Counted from the first letter of the stretch, positions 18,488 through 27,551 are shown. The stretch is DNA of 64,000 nucleotides from Gammaproteobacteria bacterium (GCA_011772965.1 WVYN01000014.1:95091-159090); one strand, 5' to 3'. Program-made: numbers and translations. Notes: generated by a model not told the origin, from the sequence alone.

Positions 18488-18967
18488 TTATTTGAATGCA
18501 GATAGGTAGGGTTCAAGTTCCTTCAGTGCCATCTGGTAGACATTGCGCTTGAAGGAGACGACCTGCGTTACCGGATCCCAGTAATCAATCCAAATATATT
18601 CCTCGAACTCGGGTTTTTTGCCAACATCCAGTCGCACTTTGCTCTCGTCAGCCACAAGCCTCAACAGATACCAGATCTGCTTTTGGCCAATACACAGGGG
18701 AAAGGCATTCTGGCGAATGAAGCGCTTGGGCAACCAGTAGCGTAACCAGTCGTTGGTGCTGGCAATAATCTCGACATGTTCCGGTAAAAGTCCGGTTTCT
18801 TCCCGCAGTTCCCGGTACATGGCATCTTCCGCGTCTTCGTCTTTCTTGATACCGCCCTGCGGGAATTGCCAGGCATCCATACCCATCCGGCGACCCCAGA
18901 ACAACCTGCCTTCCTTGTTGAAAAGCATGATGCCAACATTGGCGCGAAATCCGTCCGAATCGATCAT
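18488..18967 (-). CDS. rppH: RNA pyrophosphohydrolase RppH
   Basis: 159 residues (E. coli 176). It removes pyrophosphate from 5'-triphosphorylated RNA and so triggers RNase E decay. It opens MIDSDGFRANVGIMLFN as in RppH orthologues and has the Nudix box at residues 38-60 (GGIKKDEDAEDAMYRELREE then TGL). W33QFPQGG and the C-terminal FKRNVYQMALKEL region are typical. Confidence 0.95.
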   Translation of the reverse strand: MIDSDGFRANVGIMLFNKEGRLFWGRRMGMDAWQFPQGGIKKDEDAEDAMYRELREETGLLPEHVEIIASTNDWLRYWLPKRFIRQNAFPLCIGQKQIWYLLRLVADESKVRLDVGKKPEFEEYIWIDYWDPVTQVVSFKRNVYQMALKELEPYLSAFK

Positions 18968-19111
18968 ATCAGTCTGATTTAGATAGTATTAATTAGCTTA
19001 AATTCTTCCAAAAAACAGGGCATCCCGCAATTCGTGGCGCGGGGATTTTACCTTTGCGGGTATTCTGCCTAGACTAGCCGGCTTTCGCCGGCCCTCAGCA
19101 AAGGATAGACC

Positions 19112-19765
19112 ATGAAACTGGCCATTTTTGACCTCGATAATACCCTCATCGCCGGGGATAGTGACTGCCTTTGGGGAGAATACCTGTGTGAACAGGGTTT
19201 CCAGGACCCGGAAATCTACGTCCGCCAACACGAACAATACTACAAGGATTACGTGGCCGGGGTACTGGACATCCATGATTTCCTCGAGTTCCAGTTAAAA
19301 CCGCTGAAAAATGTGGACCCGGAGATACTATCAATCCGTCGCCAGGAGTACCTTGAGCAAAAGGTCAAACCCATCCTGCTCGATAAAGCCATCAATTTGA
19401 TTGAAGAGCACCGGCAAAAAGGCCATGAATTGCTTATCATCACTGCCACCAACCGCTTTATTACCGAGCCCATTGCCGAACTGCTGGGTGTGCATGATCT
19501 CATTGCCTCGGATGTCGAGATCATCGATGGTATTTATACCGGCAAGCCGGTGGGCATCCCGTCCTATGCCAAGGGCAAGGTCACCCGGCTAAAGGACTGG
19601 CTGAAAGAACACAACAAGCAACCGCAAGAGATCTGGTTTTATTCCGATTCGCACAACGACATTCCCTTGCTTAAAGAAGTAGACCATGCCATTGCCGTGG
19701 ATCCGGATGAGCAGTTACGGGCCGAGGCTGAAAAACGGGCTTGGCCGATCATCAGCCTGCGCTAG
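19112..19765 (+). CDS. HAD-IB family phosphatase (SerB-like)
   Basis: 217 residues. HAD motifs: DLDNTL (nucleophile D7 and acid D9), LLIITATNRFI, KGKVTRLKDWL (motif III Lys) and FYSDSHNDIPLLKEV (motif IV). The helical C1 cap, about residues 20-80, is characteristic of HAD-IB phosphoserine/histidinol-phosphate-type phosphatases. In Pseudomonas-like genomes such a gene neighbours rppH, as here. The exact substrate cannot be decided. Confidence 0.85.
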   Translation: MKLAIFDLDNTLIAGDSDCLWGEYLCEQGFQDPEIYVRQHEQYYKDYVAGVLDIHDFLEFQLKPLKNVDPEILSIRRQEYLEQKVKPILLDKAINLIEEHRQKGHELLIITATNRFITEPIAELLGVHDLIASDVEIIDGIYTGKPVGIPSYAKGKVTRLKDWLKEHNKQPQEIWFYSDSHNDIPLLKEVDHAIAVDPDEQLRAEAEKRAWPIISLR

Positions 19766-19900
19766 AATGTCATAGACAATCAATAAATTGATTAGCGGCA
19801 AGGTCTATTGCAAGACCACCCAATCAGGACAACACAATATTAATGATGAAACTGCTTCATTTGATCCTCACGCCAACATTACAGGTATAACTGCAGAACG

Positions 19901-22864
19901 ATGGACAGGGAACAACGCATCCAGGCAACCGGCAAACAACTGATTGAGCATGCCAGCCGGGAGGCAGAGTCCGCTGCGAAGATCGAACGCTGGTTGTCCG
20001 GTTTTATCCAGCGCATTATGGAAAACGAAATGTTTCGCGTGCAGGCATTGCGCCTCGTTGATGTCTTACCTGCTCTGAATGACGACGTGGATCTTGTCGA
20101 TCACCTGCAAGCCTATTTCTCAGATGAAGAATTTCCCCTGCCGGATGCCGTTAAATTCGGACTGAAACACGTACGCTCGAAACCGACTGACAAGGTCACG
20201 GCCCTGGCTGTTCGCAAGGCCGTCCAGCACATCGCCCACTGGTTTATGGGTGGCGTTGCGATCCGGGATGCATTATCGGTTGCAGAAAATTACCGCCAGG
20301 ACAATATCGCCGTGACCCTGGACCGCGTTGGTGAAGTCACCGTCAGTGAAGCTGAGGCTGAGGCCTACCTTAAGGATTACATCGACATAATCAACGATGG
20401 CCGGAAGGTAACTCACAATTGGCAGACAAATGAATTTCTGGACAGAACCAATGATCGTGAAATGCCGCGCCTGTATCTTTCCGTCAAACCGTCCTCGCTG
20501 TATTCACAAATCAACCCGCGTGCACCCGAAGCGAGTATCAAGGGGCTTGGTGAACGGCTGCGCAAACTGTTGCGCATGGCGCGAGAGAAACACGTGTTCA
20601 TTTGCCTGGACATGGAACACTATGATTTCAAGGACATCATCCTGCATTGTTTCCGTGAGTTGCTTTCGGAACCGGAATTCCGTGACTGGCCCCATGCCGG
20701 CATCGCCTTGCAAGCCTATCTAAGAGAAACAGCAAAGGATATTGAAGAGCTGATTGCGTGGACAAAGGAACGCGGCACCCCGATCAGTGTACGCCTGGTC
20801 CGCGGCGCCTACTGGGACCAGGAGACCATTATCGCCCGGCAACACGGTTGGGACATCCCGGTGTGGACTACAAAAACGGAGACTGATCAAAATTACGAGC
20901 ACTGTGCAGAGTTGTTGCTGCAGCAGCATGAAACGATCCACACCGCTATAGGCACGCATAATATCCGTAGTATCGCGCATGCGATCACTGTCGCAGAGGA
21001 AGTTGGTCTGGCACCAGGAGCATTTGAATTTCAGATGCTCTACGGCATGGCGCCGGCCCTGGAAAAAAGCGTACAACAAATGGGGCAATACCTGCGGGTT
21101 TATATCCCCTTCGGCGAACTCATACCGGGCATGGCTTACCTTACCCGCCGCTTACTGGAGAATGCCAGCAGCCAGTCATTCCAGCGGCTCACCATGCAAT
21201 GGACGGAACCGGTAGAAACTGTCCTGGCCAGGCCCATGCTCATAACGCCGGACAAACCGGCCGAAGACCCGGAAACTTTCCGCAATGATCCCTGGCGGCG
21301 GTTCACTGCGGCAACGGAGAGACAGTCATTCAGGGAGGCCATCAGCGCTGCCCGGCAAAACATTGGACAAAGCCACAAGCTGTTCATTACTGGCAGACCG
21401 GTCGACAGTGCCGAGGTTATAACGTCTGTGAACCCGGCCAATGTCAGCGAAGTGATCGGTGAGGTCTGCCTTGCGACGACAGAACAGGCAGATGAGGCGA
21501 TCCGGGGCGCAAGGGCGGCACTCGGGTCCTGGTCCGGTATGAGCTTCAGTGACCGGGCAGACTATCTTTTCCGGGCCGCCGCCCGGCTCCGGGAACAACG
21601 TGAGCGGTTTGCGGCCCTGGAGGTTCTGGAGGCCGGCAAGACCTGGCCGGAGGCAGACGCCAATGTCACCGAAGCGATCGATTTTCTTGAATTCTATGGC
21701 CGTTGTGCAAAGCGGCTGGATGCTGATGGCGGTAAAAACGTGGCCGGTGAAACCAATACCCTGCACTATCAGGCACGCGGCGTCTGTGCGGTGATCCCAC
21801 CCTGGAATTTTCCACTGGCCATACTCACGGGTATGACCTCCGCGGCACTGGTCACCGGCAACCCGGTGATCCTGAAACCGTCCTCGGAAACACCGGTTAT
21901 CGCCGCCGAGTTTGTGCGGCTGATGCAGGCGTTGGAACTGCCACCGGGTGTGCTGCAGTTCCTGCCGGGCCCGGGGGCCAGCCTGGGGGATTACCTGGTG
22001 CAACACAAAGACATCCATTGCATCGCCTTTACCGGGTCGCTGGAAGTCGGGAGCCACATCGTGGAACAGGCGGCACAACTGGCGGCAGGGCAGCACCACT
22101 TCAAGCACGTCATCGCCGAGATGGGTGGCAAAAACGCCATTATTATTGACAGCGATGCGGACCTCGATGAGGCCGTTACTGGCACCGTCACCTCGGCCTT
22201 CGGCTACCAGGGACAAAAATGCAGCGCCGCTTCGCGGGTGATCGTGGTCGGTGAACACTATGACCTGTTCCTGCAACGGCTGGTGGCTGCCACCCGCAGT
22301 CTACGGATCGGGATGCCGGAGGACCCGGCCGTGATCATCGGCCCGGTGATATCCCGCTCCGCGCAAAAACGGATCCAGTCAGTCATTAATAAAGCGGCAC
22401 AGGAGCACAACACGGCATTGAAACTCGATTGTGCCGAATATGATCAGGGCTGTTTTGTTGGCCCGGCGATTTTTTCGGACGTTGCCCCGGATTCCAGGCT
22501 GGCCCAGGAAGAGATCTTCGGGCCGGTACTCGCGGTCATGCGCGCCGGGAATTTTAATGAGGCAATCGCGATCGCCAACCGGTCCCGCTTTGCCCTGACC
22601 GGCGGGCTTTATTCCCGCAATCCCGATCACATTGAACAGGCGGAACGGGAACTGCAGGTGGGAAATCTCTACATCAATCGCCGCATAACCGCCGCGTTGG
22701 TAGAGCGCCAGCCATTCGGTGGCTTCAAGCTGAGCGGTCTCGGCAGCAAGGCAGGCGGATATGATTACCTGTTGCAGTTTGTCATCCCGCGAACGGTCAC
22801 CGAAAACACCCTGCGCAAGGGCTATGCGCCGGGCGCGGATGATCAAGCCACGCTATCAACGTAA
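19901..22864 (+). CDS. putA: Bifunctional proline dehydrogenase / P5C dehydrogenase PutA
   Basis: 987 residues, the short PutA type without an N-terminal ribbon-helix-helix DNA-binding domain, so it is not expected to act as its own repressor. The FAD-dependent proline dehydrogenase barrel covers about residues 100-440 (YLSVKPSSLYSQ, VRLVRGAYWDQE, IGTHNIRSIAHA). The aldehyde dehydrogenase half covers about 490-970 with IPPWNFPLAI, FTGSLEVG, EMGGKNAIIID and the catalytic Cys774 in GYQGQKCSAAS. It oxidises proline to glutamate with channelling, at the membrane surface. The Hsp20 gene follows by 53 bases. Confidence 0.95.
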   Translation: MDREQRIQATGKQLIEHASREAESAAKIERWLSGFIQRIMENEMFRVQALRLVDVLPALNDDVDLVDHLQAYFSDEEFPLPDAVKFGLKHVRSKPTDKVTALAVRKAVQHIAHWFMGGVAIRDALSVAENYRQDNIAVTLDRVGEVTVSEAEAEAYLKDYIDIINDGRKVTHNWQTNEFLDRTNDREMPRLYLSVKPSSLYSQINPRAPEASIKGLGERLRKLLRMAREKHVFICLDMEHYDFKDIILHCFRELLSEPEFRDWPHAGIALQAYLRETAKDIEELIAWTKERGTPISVRLVRGAYWDQETIIARQHGWDIPVWTTKTETDQNYEHCAELLLQQHETIHTAIGTHNIRSIAHAITVAEEVGLAPGAFEFQMLYGMAPALEKSVQQMGQYLRVYIPFGELIPGMAYLTRRLLENASSQSFQRLTMQWTEPVETVLARPMLITPDKPAEDPETFRNDPWRRFTAATERQSFREAISAARQNIGQSHKLFITGRPVDSAEVITSVNPANVSEVIGEVCLATTEQADEAIRGARAALGSWSGMSFSDRADYLFRAAARLREQRERFAALEVLEAGKTWPEADANVTEAIDFLEFYGRCAKRLDADGGKNVAGETNTLHYQARGVCAVIPPWNFPLAILTGMTSAALVTGNPVILKPSSETPVIAAEFVRLMQALELPPGVLQFLPGPGASLGDYLVQHKDIHCIAFTGSLEVGSHIVEQAAQLAAGQHHFKHVIAEMGGKNAIIIDSDADLDEAVTGTVTSAFGYQGQKCSAASRVIVVGEHYDLFLQRLVAATRSLRIGMPEDPAVIIGPVISRSAQKRIQSVINKAAQEHNTALKLDCAEYDQGCFVGPAIFSDVAPDSRLAQEEIFGPVLAVMRAGNFNEAIAIANRSRFALTGGLYSRNPDHIEQAERELQVGNLYINRRITAALVERQPFGGFKLSGLGSKAGGYDYLLQFVIPRTVTENTLRKGYAPGADDQATLST

Positions 22865-22917
22865 CTCATTGTTTTAATATTATTTTCTCTCCCCTTGATC
22901 TCGGGCAAATTGACCTT

Positions 22918-23259
22918 TTGAGCGGTGCCTGGTCTTCGGCGATAGATGTCCGGGAAGAGACTGACCGTTACGTTGTGATTGCCGATGTCCCAGGTATCGA
23001 TCCGAAAGACATCGAGATCACGATGGAAAACGGTGTACTTACAATCCAGGGTGAACGCAACTACGAGACCACGGATGAAGACAAGGAGAGCGGCTATCGC
23101 CGGGTCGAAAGGGCCTACGGTAAATTCTTCCGCAGGCTGGCACTTCCGGATGTTGCCGATGCGGAGAATATCTCTGCTGAAGGCAAGAACGGTGTCCTGG
23201 AGATTAGCATTCAGAAAAGCGAACAGGCCAAACCGCGACGTATCGAAGTCAAAGCTTGA
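22918..23259 (+). CDS. Hsp20-family small heat shock protein, N-terminus lost or non-ATG start
   Basis: 113 residues that are essentially only the alpha-crystallin domain and tail: WSSAIDVREETDRYVVIADVPG, DIEITMENGVLTIQGER, GKFFRRLALPDVADAENI, GVLEISIQK. Normal Hsp20 proteins have 30-50 more N-terminal residues with an ATG. Here the frame is open back to 22843 but has no ATG or GTG; the first plausible codon is TTG at 22918 without a clear Shine-Dalgarno. Either the gene is 5'-truncated after a rearrangement behind putA, or it is made from TTG as a minimal sHsp. A terminator follows. Confidence 0.7.
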   Translation: MSGAWSSAIDVREETDRYVVIADVPGIDPKDIEITMENGVLTIQGERNYETTDEDKESGYRRVERAYGKFFRRLALPDVADAENISAEGKNGVLEISIQKSEQAKPRRIEVKA

Positions 23260-23280
23260 TGACTTCGAACGAAGCTGCTG

Positions 23281-23307
23281 AAACGGGGGATTTGCCCCGT
23301 TTTTTAT
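23281..23307 (+). terminator. Rho-independent terminator after hsp20
   Basis: AAACGGGG (23281-23288), a short loop, and CCCCGTTTTTTA: a strong hairpin plus six-T tract, 20 bases after the hsp20 stop. Confidence 0.88.
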
Positions 23308-23388
23308 TGTCCGCCGGTTTATCATTCCGGGCCAAGGTCATTTACACTGGGTTCACAATAACAGCCGGAGAAATTTCAAGGATTGCTT

Positions 23389-23928
23389 ATGGACCCTGAA
23401 GCGGTAATCAATTTCTGGTTTGAAGAAATCGATCCGAAACAATGGTGGAAAAAAGACCAGGCATTAGATGAACTGATTTGTTCCCGCTTCAGAAAGGTTC
23501 ATGAACAAGCGTCACGCTGTGAATTGTATCCATGGCGTCAAACACCCAGGGGACGTCTGGCCGAGATCATCATCCTTGATCAATTCTCGAGAAACATCTA
23601 CCGGGATCAGCCAGGGGCCTTTGCCCACGATGCACTGGCGCTGGCCCTGGCACAGGTTGCCGTCGAACAAGGTGCGGATATGAATTTAAATACAGATGAA
23701 AAAAGTTTTCTCTACATGCCTTACATGCATAGTGAATCGCTGGCCATTCATGAGATTGCGATGATGATCTACAACCAGGCAGGACTGGAATACAACTACG
23801 ACTTCGAAAAAAAACACAAGGCCATCATCGAACGCTTTGGCCGTTATCCCCATCGCAATGCCATCCTCGGCCGTGAATCCACACCGGAAGAATGTGAATT
23901 CCTCAAGCAACCGGACTCGGGATTCTAA
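23389..23928 (+). CDS. DUF924 family protein
   Basis: 179 residues from ATG 23389 (AAGGATTG upstream). The family is recognised by VINFWFEEIDPKQWWKKD, GRLAEIIILDQFSRNIYRD, DEKSFLYMPYMHSESLAIHE and the C-terminal RFGRYPHRNAILGRESTPEE. It is an all-helical, TPR-like soluble protein. The biochemical role is unknown, though the conserved His/Arg/Asp residues suggest an enzyme. It heads a loose same-strand run ending in the metal transporters. Confidence 0.85.
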   Translation: MDPEAVINFWFEEIDPKQWWKKDQALDELICSRFRKVHEQASRCELYPWRQTPRGRLAEIIILDQFSRNIYRDQPGAFAHDALALALAQVAVEQGADMNLNTDEKSFLYMPYMHSESLAIHEIAMMIYNQAGLEYNYDFEKKHKAIIERFGRYPHRNAILGRESTPEECEFLKQPDSGF

Positions 23929-23971
23929 CCGCTATACTGATCAGACATCTTCCATCACCGGAGATCAGCGA

Positions 23972-24553
23972 ATGAGAATACCTGTAAAACCATTAAGTAA
24001 ATATCCCTGGTTCCTGCGACCGTTCTTCTGGAACCAGAAAAGAAATTACGGTGCGGTCCTGCAGCCCGGCCTGCTCTGGGGTAGGGTGCCCCGCCTGTTT
24101 GCGGCGGTCGCCCTGCTCTATGGCGTGCTGGACAGAAAAGGATCACCGTTAAGCCCCCTGCTGCGTTCCCTGATTACGGTCAGAGTGTCACAGATCAACT
24201 GGTGCCGGTTCTGCGTTGATATCAATTCCGCAACCCTGGCCAAACGCGCCGGCTCTATGGAAAAAGTGGAAAATCTTGATCGCTGGAAAGAAAGCAATGT
24301 ATTCGATGAGCAGGAAAAGGCAGTCCTCGAATACACGGACGCGGTCACCTACCCGAATCAAACGGTAACAGATGAACACATCACCAGGTTAAAAGAATTC
24401 TTCGACGATGATGCAATCGTTGAACTGACCGGGCTTATCGCGTTCCAGAACCTGTCGAGCAAGTTCAACAGCGCCCTGGACGTTCCGTCCCAGGGATTCT
24501 GTAAACTCCCGGATAATCATTCCAATAACAATTCAGCGATGATCTCATCATGA
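23972..24553 (+). CDS. AhpD/carboxymuconolactone decarboxylase-like protein
   Basis: 193 residues from ATG 23972, with GGAG at 23960-23963. The longer frame from 23837 overlaps DUF924 and adds no homology. It carries the AhpD-type CxxC in VSQINWCRFCVDINSATLAKRAG, then DEQEKAVLEYTDAVT and LTGLIAFQNLSSKFNSAL. Members act as alkylhydroperoxidase-type thiol reductants or decarboxylases; the CxxC with the downstream His-less helix favours a redox role. The stop overlaps the permease start (ATGA). Confidence 0.82.
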   Translation: MRIPVKPLSKYPWFLRPFFWNQKRNYGAVLQPGLLWGRVPRLFAAVALLYGVLDRKGSPLSPLLRSLITVRVSQINWCRFCVDINSATLAKRAGSMEKVENLDRWKESNVFDEQEKAVLEYTDAVTYPNQTVTDEHITRLKEFFDDDAIVELTGLIAFQNLSSKFNSALDVPSQGFCKLPDNHSNNNSAMISS

Positions 24554-25275
24554 CCAGTTCAATACCGACCATTCCGATACTCAATTTATCACTATCGTTT
24601 TTGCCGGTGCTGATCGTGCTGGTCATATTATTTAAATGGTCATTGAATGCCGGCTACGCCTCATATGCCATCATCAGGATGTTGGCGCAGTTGCTGCTGG
24701 TCGGCTATTTCCTTGCCTTTATTTTTGAATCGGACAGTGCCTGGATCGTGTTACTCATTCTGGCGGTGATGGTGTTTTTTTCAAGCTGGATTGCATTGGG
24801 AACCGCCAGAGATCGGCGCCGGATTTTATTCAAACACGCGTTATTGTCTATCACATTGGGTGGCGGATCGACATTATTTCTGGTTACCTCTGGAGTGTTG
24901 AGACTGGAGCCGTGGTATCTGCCGCACTATATGATTCCTCTGGCCGGCATGATTTTCGCTAATGCCATGAACTGTATCAGTCTGGCGGTGGAAAGACTGG
25001 CGGCTGAAACCGGCAGAAACGTCGCCTATTCCGAAGCCCGCCGGATCGCATTGCATACATCGCTGATCCCGACCATCAACTCGCTTCTTGCGGTCGGTAT
25101 CGTTACCTTACCAGGCATGATGACGGGGCAGATCCTTTCCGGTGTCTCGCCTCTGATCGCGGCACGTTACCAAATCATGGTGATGTGTATGATATTCGGT
25201 GCCTCGGGTATTTCCTGCATCATTTTCCTGATATTAAGCAGGCATGTCTTTAAAAAAGAAGACGGGGTGATTTGA
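24550..25275 (+). CDS. FetB/YbbM-type ABC permease without its ATPase
   Basis: 241 residues, about seven membrane segments, UPF0014/FetB family: NLSLSFLPVLIVLVIL, the conserved MIPLAGMIFANAMN, EARRIALHTSLIPTINS and VGIVTLPGMMTGQILSGVSPLIAARYQIMVM. In E. coli FetAB exports iron and protects against peroxide. Here the FetA ATPase is not adjacent and would have to come from elsewhere. It is coupled by ATGA to the AhpD-like gene, consistent with an oxidative or iron stress theme. Confidence 0.85.
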   Translation: MTSSIPTIPILNLSLSFLPVLIVLVILFKWSLNAGYASYAIIRMLAQLLLVGYFLAFIFESDSAWIVLLILAVMVFFSSWIALGTARDRRRILFKHALLSITLGGGSTLFLVTSGVLRLEPWYLPHYMIPLAGMIFANAMNCISLAVERLAAETGRNVAYSEARRIALHTSLIPTINSLLAVGIVTLPGMMTGQILSGVSPLIAARYQIMVMCMIFGASGISCIIFLILSRHVFKKEDGVI

Positions 25276-25589
25276 TTTTATACGGAATTGTTGCGCGAAA
25301 TAAAAATGCCATCATGGATGAAATCACTGCTAAAGGCCTGGATATCGATCAGGGTATGGTACTGAGGATGGATGACCGACTTTATTATGGTTCAGATGCC
25401 ATTCATGCTCTTGCGCTTATCAGCAGTCGTTCTAGAATATTCAATCGCATCAACTACTGGATATTTAGATCCAGAATTTTTTCCGTATGGTTTTATTCCA
25501 TACTTCGTTTTTTTAGAAACCAGTTGCTTAAATTACTGGGTAAAACCAAAATTAATAACCTTGAATTACCAAACAATCAGAAATTTTAA
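25272..25589 (+). pseudogene. DCC (DUF393) thiol oxidoreductase, C-terminal remnant
   Basis: 105 residues beginning at TTG 25272, overlapping the permease stop. It matches only the C-terminal half of DCC/DUF393 proteins: ITAKGLDIDQGMVLRMDDRL, YYGSDAIHALALISSRSRI, FNRINYWIFRS and the LLGKTKIN ending. The N-terminal thioredoxin-like half with the DGxCPxC motif that names the family is missing. It probably arose by a deletion joining it to the permease gene; if translated it has no redox centre. Confidence 0.7.
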
Positions 25590-25646
25590 CGTGGCGAATA
25601 TTAATTCAATCAGATTAGACAAAAATCATAACGCTGGAAATAACTT

Positions 25647-26408
25647 ATGACCCGTGACGCAGAAAAAAAACTTGCCGAGGAACATCGCCCAGAGGTAATC
25701 AGAGAACGCCTGAAGATCCCGGTAAAACAAAACGTGGTATCCGATGCGGTCCTGGGAGGAATAGATGGATGCGTAACCACCTTTGCAGTGGTATCTGGGG
25801 TTGTTGGTGCAGGTTTATCTCCTGTTATCGCGTTGGTGTTGGGGTTTGCCAATCTCATAGCTGATGGCTTCAGCATGGCAATTAGCAATTATGAATCCAT
25901 CAAGGCCTCCAGAGAATTTATACAAAGCCTGCGACTATCTGAACAAGAACATATAGAAAAGATTCCGATTGGTGAATGTGAAGAGATACGCCAGATATTT
26001 AAAAAGAAAGGATTTTCCGGGGAGATACTGGAGAAAATAGTAGACACCATTAGTTCTGATAGGCGCTTATGGATAGATACCATGCTGACTGAAGAGTATG
26101 GAGTCCAGAAAATAGGAAAAGATCCGGTCAAGGCAGCCATTACAACATTCGGTTCATTCCTGTTTGTTGGCTCAATACCCTTAATCCCTTTCATGCTGCC
26201 TGCATTAGAAAAGGGTTCCCAGTTTATATTTAGCGCCTGTCTTGCTGCTTTAATGTTCTTTGCTATCGGCGCAATGAAAAGCCGGGTCTTCTCCAAACCG
26301 GTACTTCGATCCGGTATCAGCACTCTTTTAACAGGTGGTGCAGCCGCAGCGCTGGCTTTTCTAGTGGGCTACTTGTTAAAAACACTCTTTGAAGTTGCGC
26401 CGGTATGA
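25647..26408 (+). CDS. VIT1/CCC1-family iron/manganese transporter
   Basis: 253 residues, five membrane segments. The first is VVSDAVLGGIDGCVTTFAVV with the conserved Asp/Gly pair, then LVLGFANLIADGFSMAISNY, the cytosolic metal-binding loop (about residues 95-155, rich in Glu with SEQEHIEKI, GECEEIRQIF, TMLTEEYG) and three C-terminal helices. The family exports or sequesters Fe2+/Mn2+ by H+ antiport. Together with the FetB-like gene it suggests a metal-efflux neighbourhood. Confidence 0.88.
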   Translation: MTRDAEKKLAEEHRPEVIRERLKIPVKQNVVSDAVLGGIDGCVTTFAVVSGVVGAGLSPVIALVLGFANLIADGFSMAISNYESIKASREFIQSLRLSEQEHIEKIPIGECEEIRQIFKKKGFSGEILEKIVDTISSDRRLWIDTMLTEEYGVQKIGKDPVKAAITTFGSFLFVGSIPLIPFMLPALEKGSQFIFSACLAALMFFAIGAMKSRVFSKPVLRSGISTLLTGGAAAALAFLVGYLLKTLFEVAPV

Positions 26409-26445
26409 TGTCCGTTATCTGCCTGGAATGATGACCGGGTATTAT

Positions 26446-27141
26446 ATGAAGAACTTTTTGCCCCTGTTTCTATGTGCAGTGGCTATCCTCACGATTGCCT
26501 GTGCTGGGAACAGGCAAATCAATACAATCGCAACGATTGATGTATTTGTAAACGTTAAAGAAATTGTCCCTACCGTTCATCTGGATATCCGATATTACAC
26601 AACCCATAATTTTGTTGGTTCAAGAATCAACGGTTACGATTCACCGAAATGCTTCCTTACAAAAGAAGCGGCAATTGCACTCAAGAAGGTTCAAGAGGAA
26701 CTTGAACGCAAGCAACAGTCACTGAAGATTTTTGATTGCTATCGGCCGCAGCGGGCTGTCGATCATTTCGTGAGGTGGGCGAAAGATCTGGCTGACCAGA
26801 AAAGGAAAGCTGACTATTACCCCTCAGTTGATAAAAAATACCTGTTCAGGGATGGTTATATTGCCGAAAAATCCGGGCACAGCCGGGGCAGTACGATTGA
26901 TCTGACCATCATGGACTTGAATAGCAATCAGGAACTGGACATGGGGACAGGCTTTGATTTTTTTGATCCGCTCTCACACACCATGAATAGTCACATCAGC
27001 CAATCTCAATTAGATAATAGAATGGCCCTGAAATCCGTAATGGAACGATATGGTTTTAAAAATCTTGCGGAAGAATGGTGGCATTTTACGCTCAAAAACG
27101 AACCCTATCCCAACCAGTATTTTGATTTCAGAATTCAGTAA
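26446..27141 (+). CDS. VanX-like D-Ala-D-Ala dipeptidase, membrane-anchored or exported
   Basis: 231 residues from ATG 26446. Zinc peptidase family M15D: IFDCYRPQRAVDHF, SGHSRGSTIDLTIMD (zinc His and Asp), MGTGFDFFDP and EEWWHFTL (catalytic Glu and zinc His), all present. The N-terminus MKNFLPLFLCAVAILTIAC is a signal with a weak lipobox (T-I-A-C). It should cleave D-Ala-D-Ala in the periplasm, more likely murein turnover than glycopeptide resistance. Upstream in-frame starts (26428, 26431, 26389) exist; 26446 gives the cleanest signal. Confidence 0.85.
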   Translation: MKNFLPLFLCAVAILTIACAGNRQINTIATIDVFVNVKEIVPTVHLDIRYYTTHNFVGSRINGYDSPKCFLTKEAAIALKKVQEELERKQQSLKIFDCYRPQRAVDHFVRWAKDLADQKRKADYYPSVDKKYLFRDGYIAEKSGHSRGSTIDLTIMDLNSNQELDMGTGFDFFDPLSHTMNSHISQSQLDNRMALKSVMERYGFKNLAEEWWHFTLKNEPYPNQYFDFRIQ

Positions 27142-27176
27142 TCAAGAAACCAGTCTTTCATGGAAGATACGTTATA

Positions 27177-27545
27177 ATGATGAGTATCATTTTACAGGGC
27201 ATTCTCATCAGGCTACTGGCGACGGCCCTGATCGATGGATGGGCGCTTTTACTCAAGTTATTTTTCAAACTACCAACAACTAACTGGGCTATGGTAGGTC
27301 GATGGGTCGGGCATTTTCATAGCGGCCAGTTCGTGCATTAAGCAATTAACGACGTAGAGCTGGCTGCTGGCAAGAAAGCACTGGGTTGGCTGACACACTA
27401 TGTGATTGGAATATTATATGGAGTTGTTTACCTCTGGCTCATTTTGGTAGTTTCAGAACAGACTCCAAACTTGGTTTCTGCAATCATATTCAGTCTTTTT
27501 TAATGGTGGCACCCTGGTTCATTATGCAACCGCTGCAATTTTCTT
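27177..27545 (+). pseudogene. DUF2938 membrane protein, degraded
   Basis: From ATG 27177/27180 the frame reads SIILQGILIRLLATALIDGW, ALLLKLFFKLPTTNWAMVGR and WVGHFHSGQFVH, then a TAA (27339-27341), then continues in frame AINDVELAAGKKALGWLTHY, VIGILYGVVYLWLILVV. A second break occurs in the T-run at about 27495-27501, after which another frame gives LMVAPWFIMQP. This is the DUF2938 order (GRWxGH, LGWLxHY, APFxxMQP). The C-terminus after MQP is deleted, running straight into a terminator. Not functional. Confidence 0.8.
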
Positions 27546-27551
27546 AAACAT

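Noticed and set aside
26446..27141. VanX-like gene as a glycopeptide-resistance determinant
   Set aside because: No vanH, vanA or vanRS partners; signal peptide and gammaproteobacterial context fit murein turnover better.
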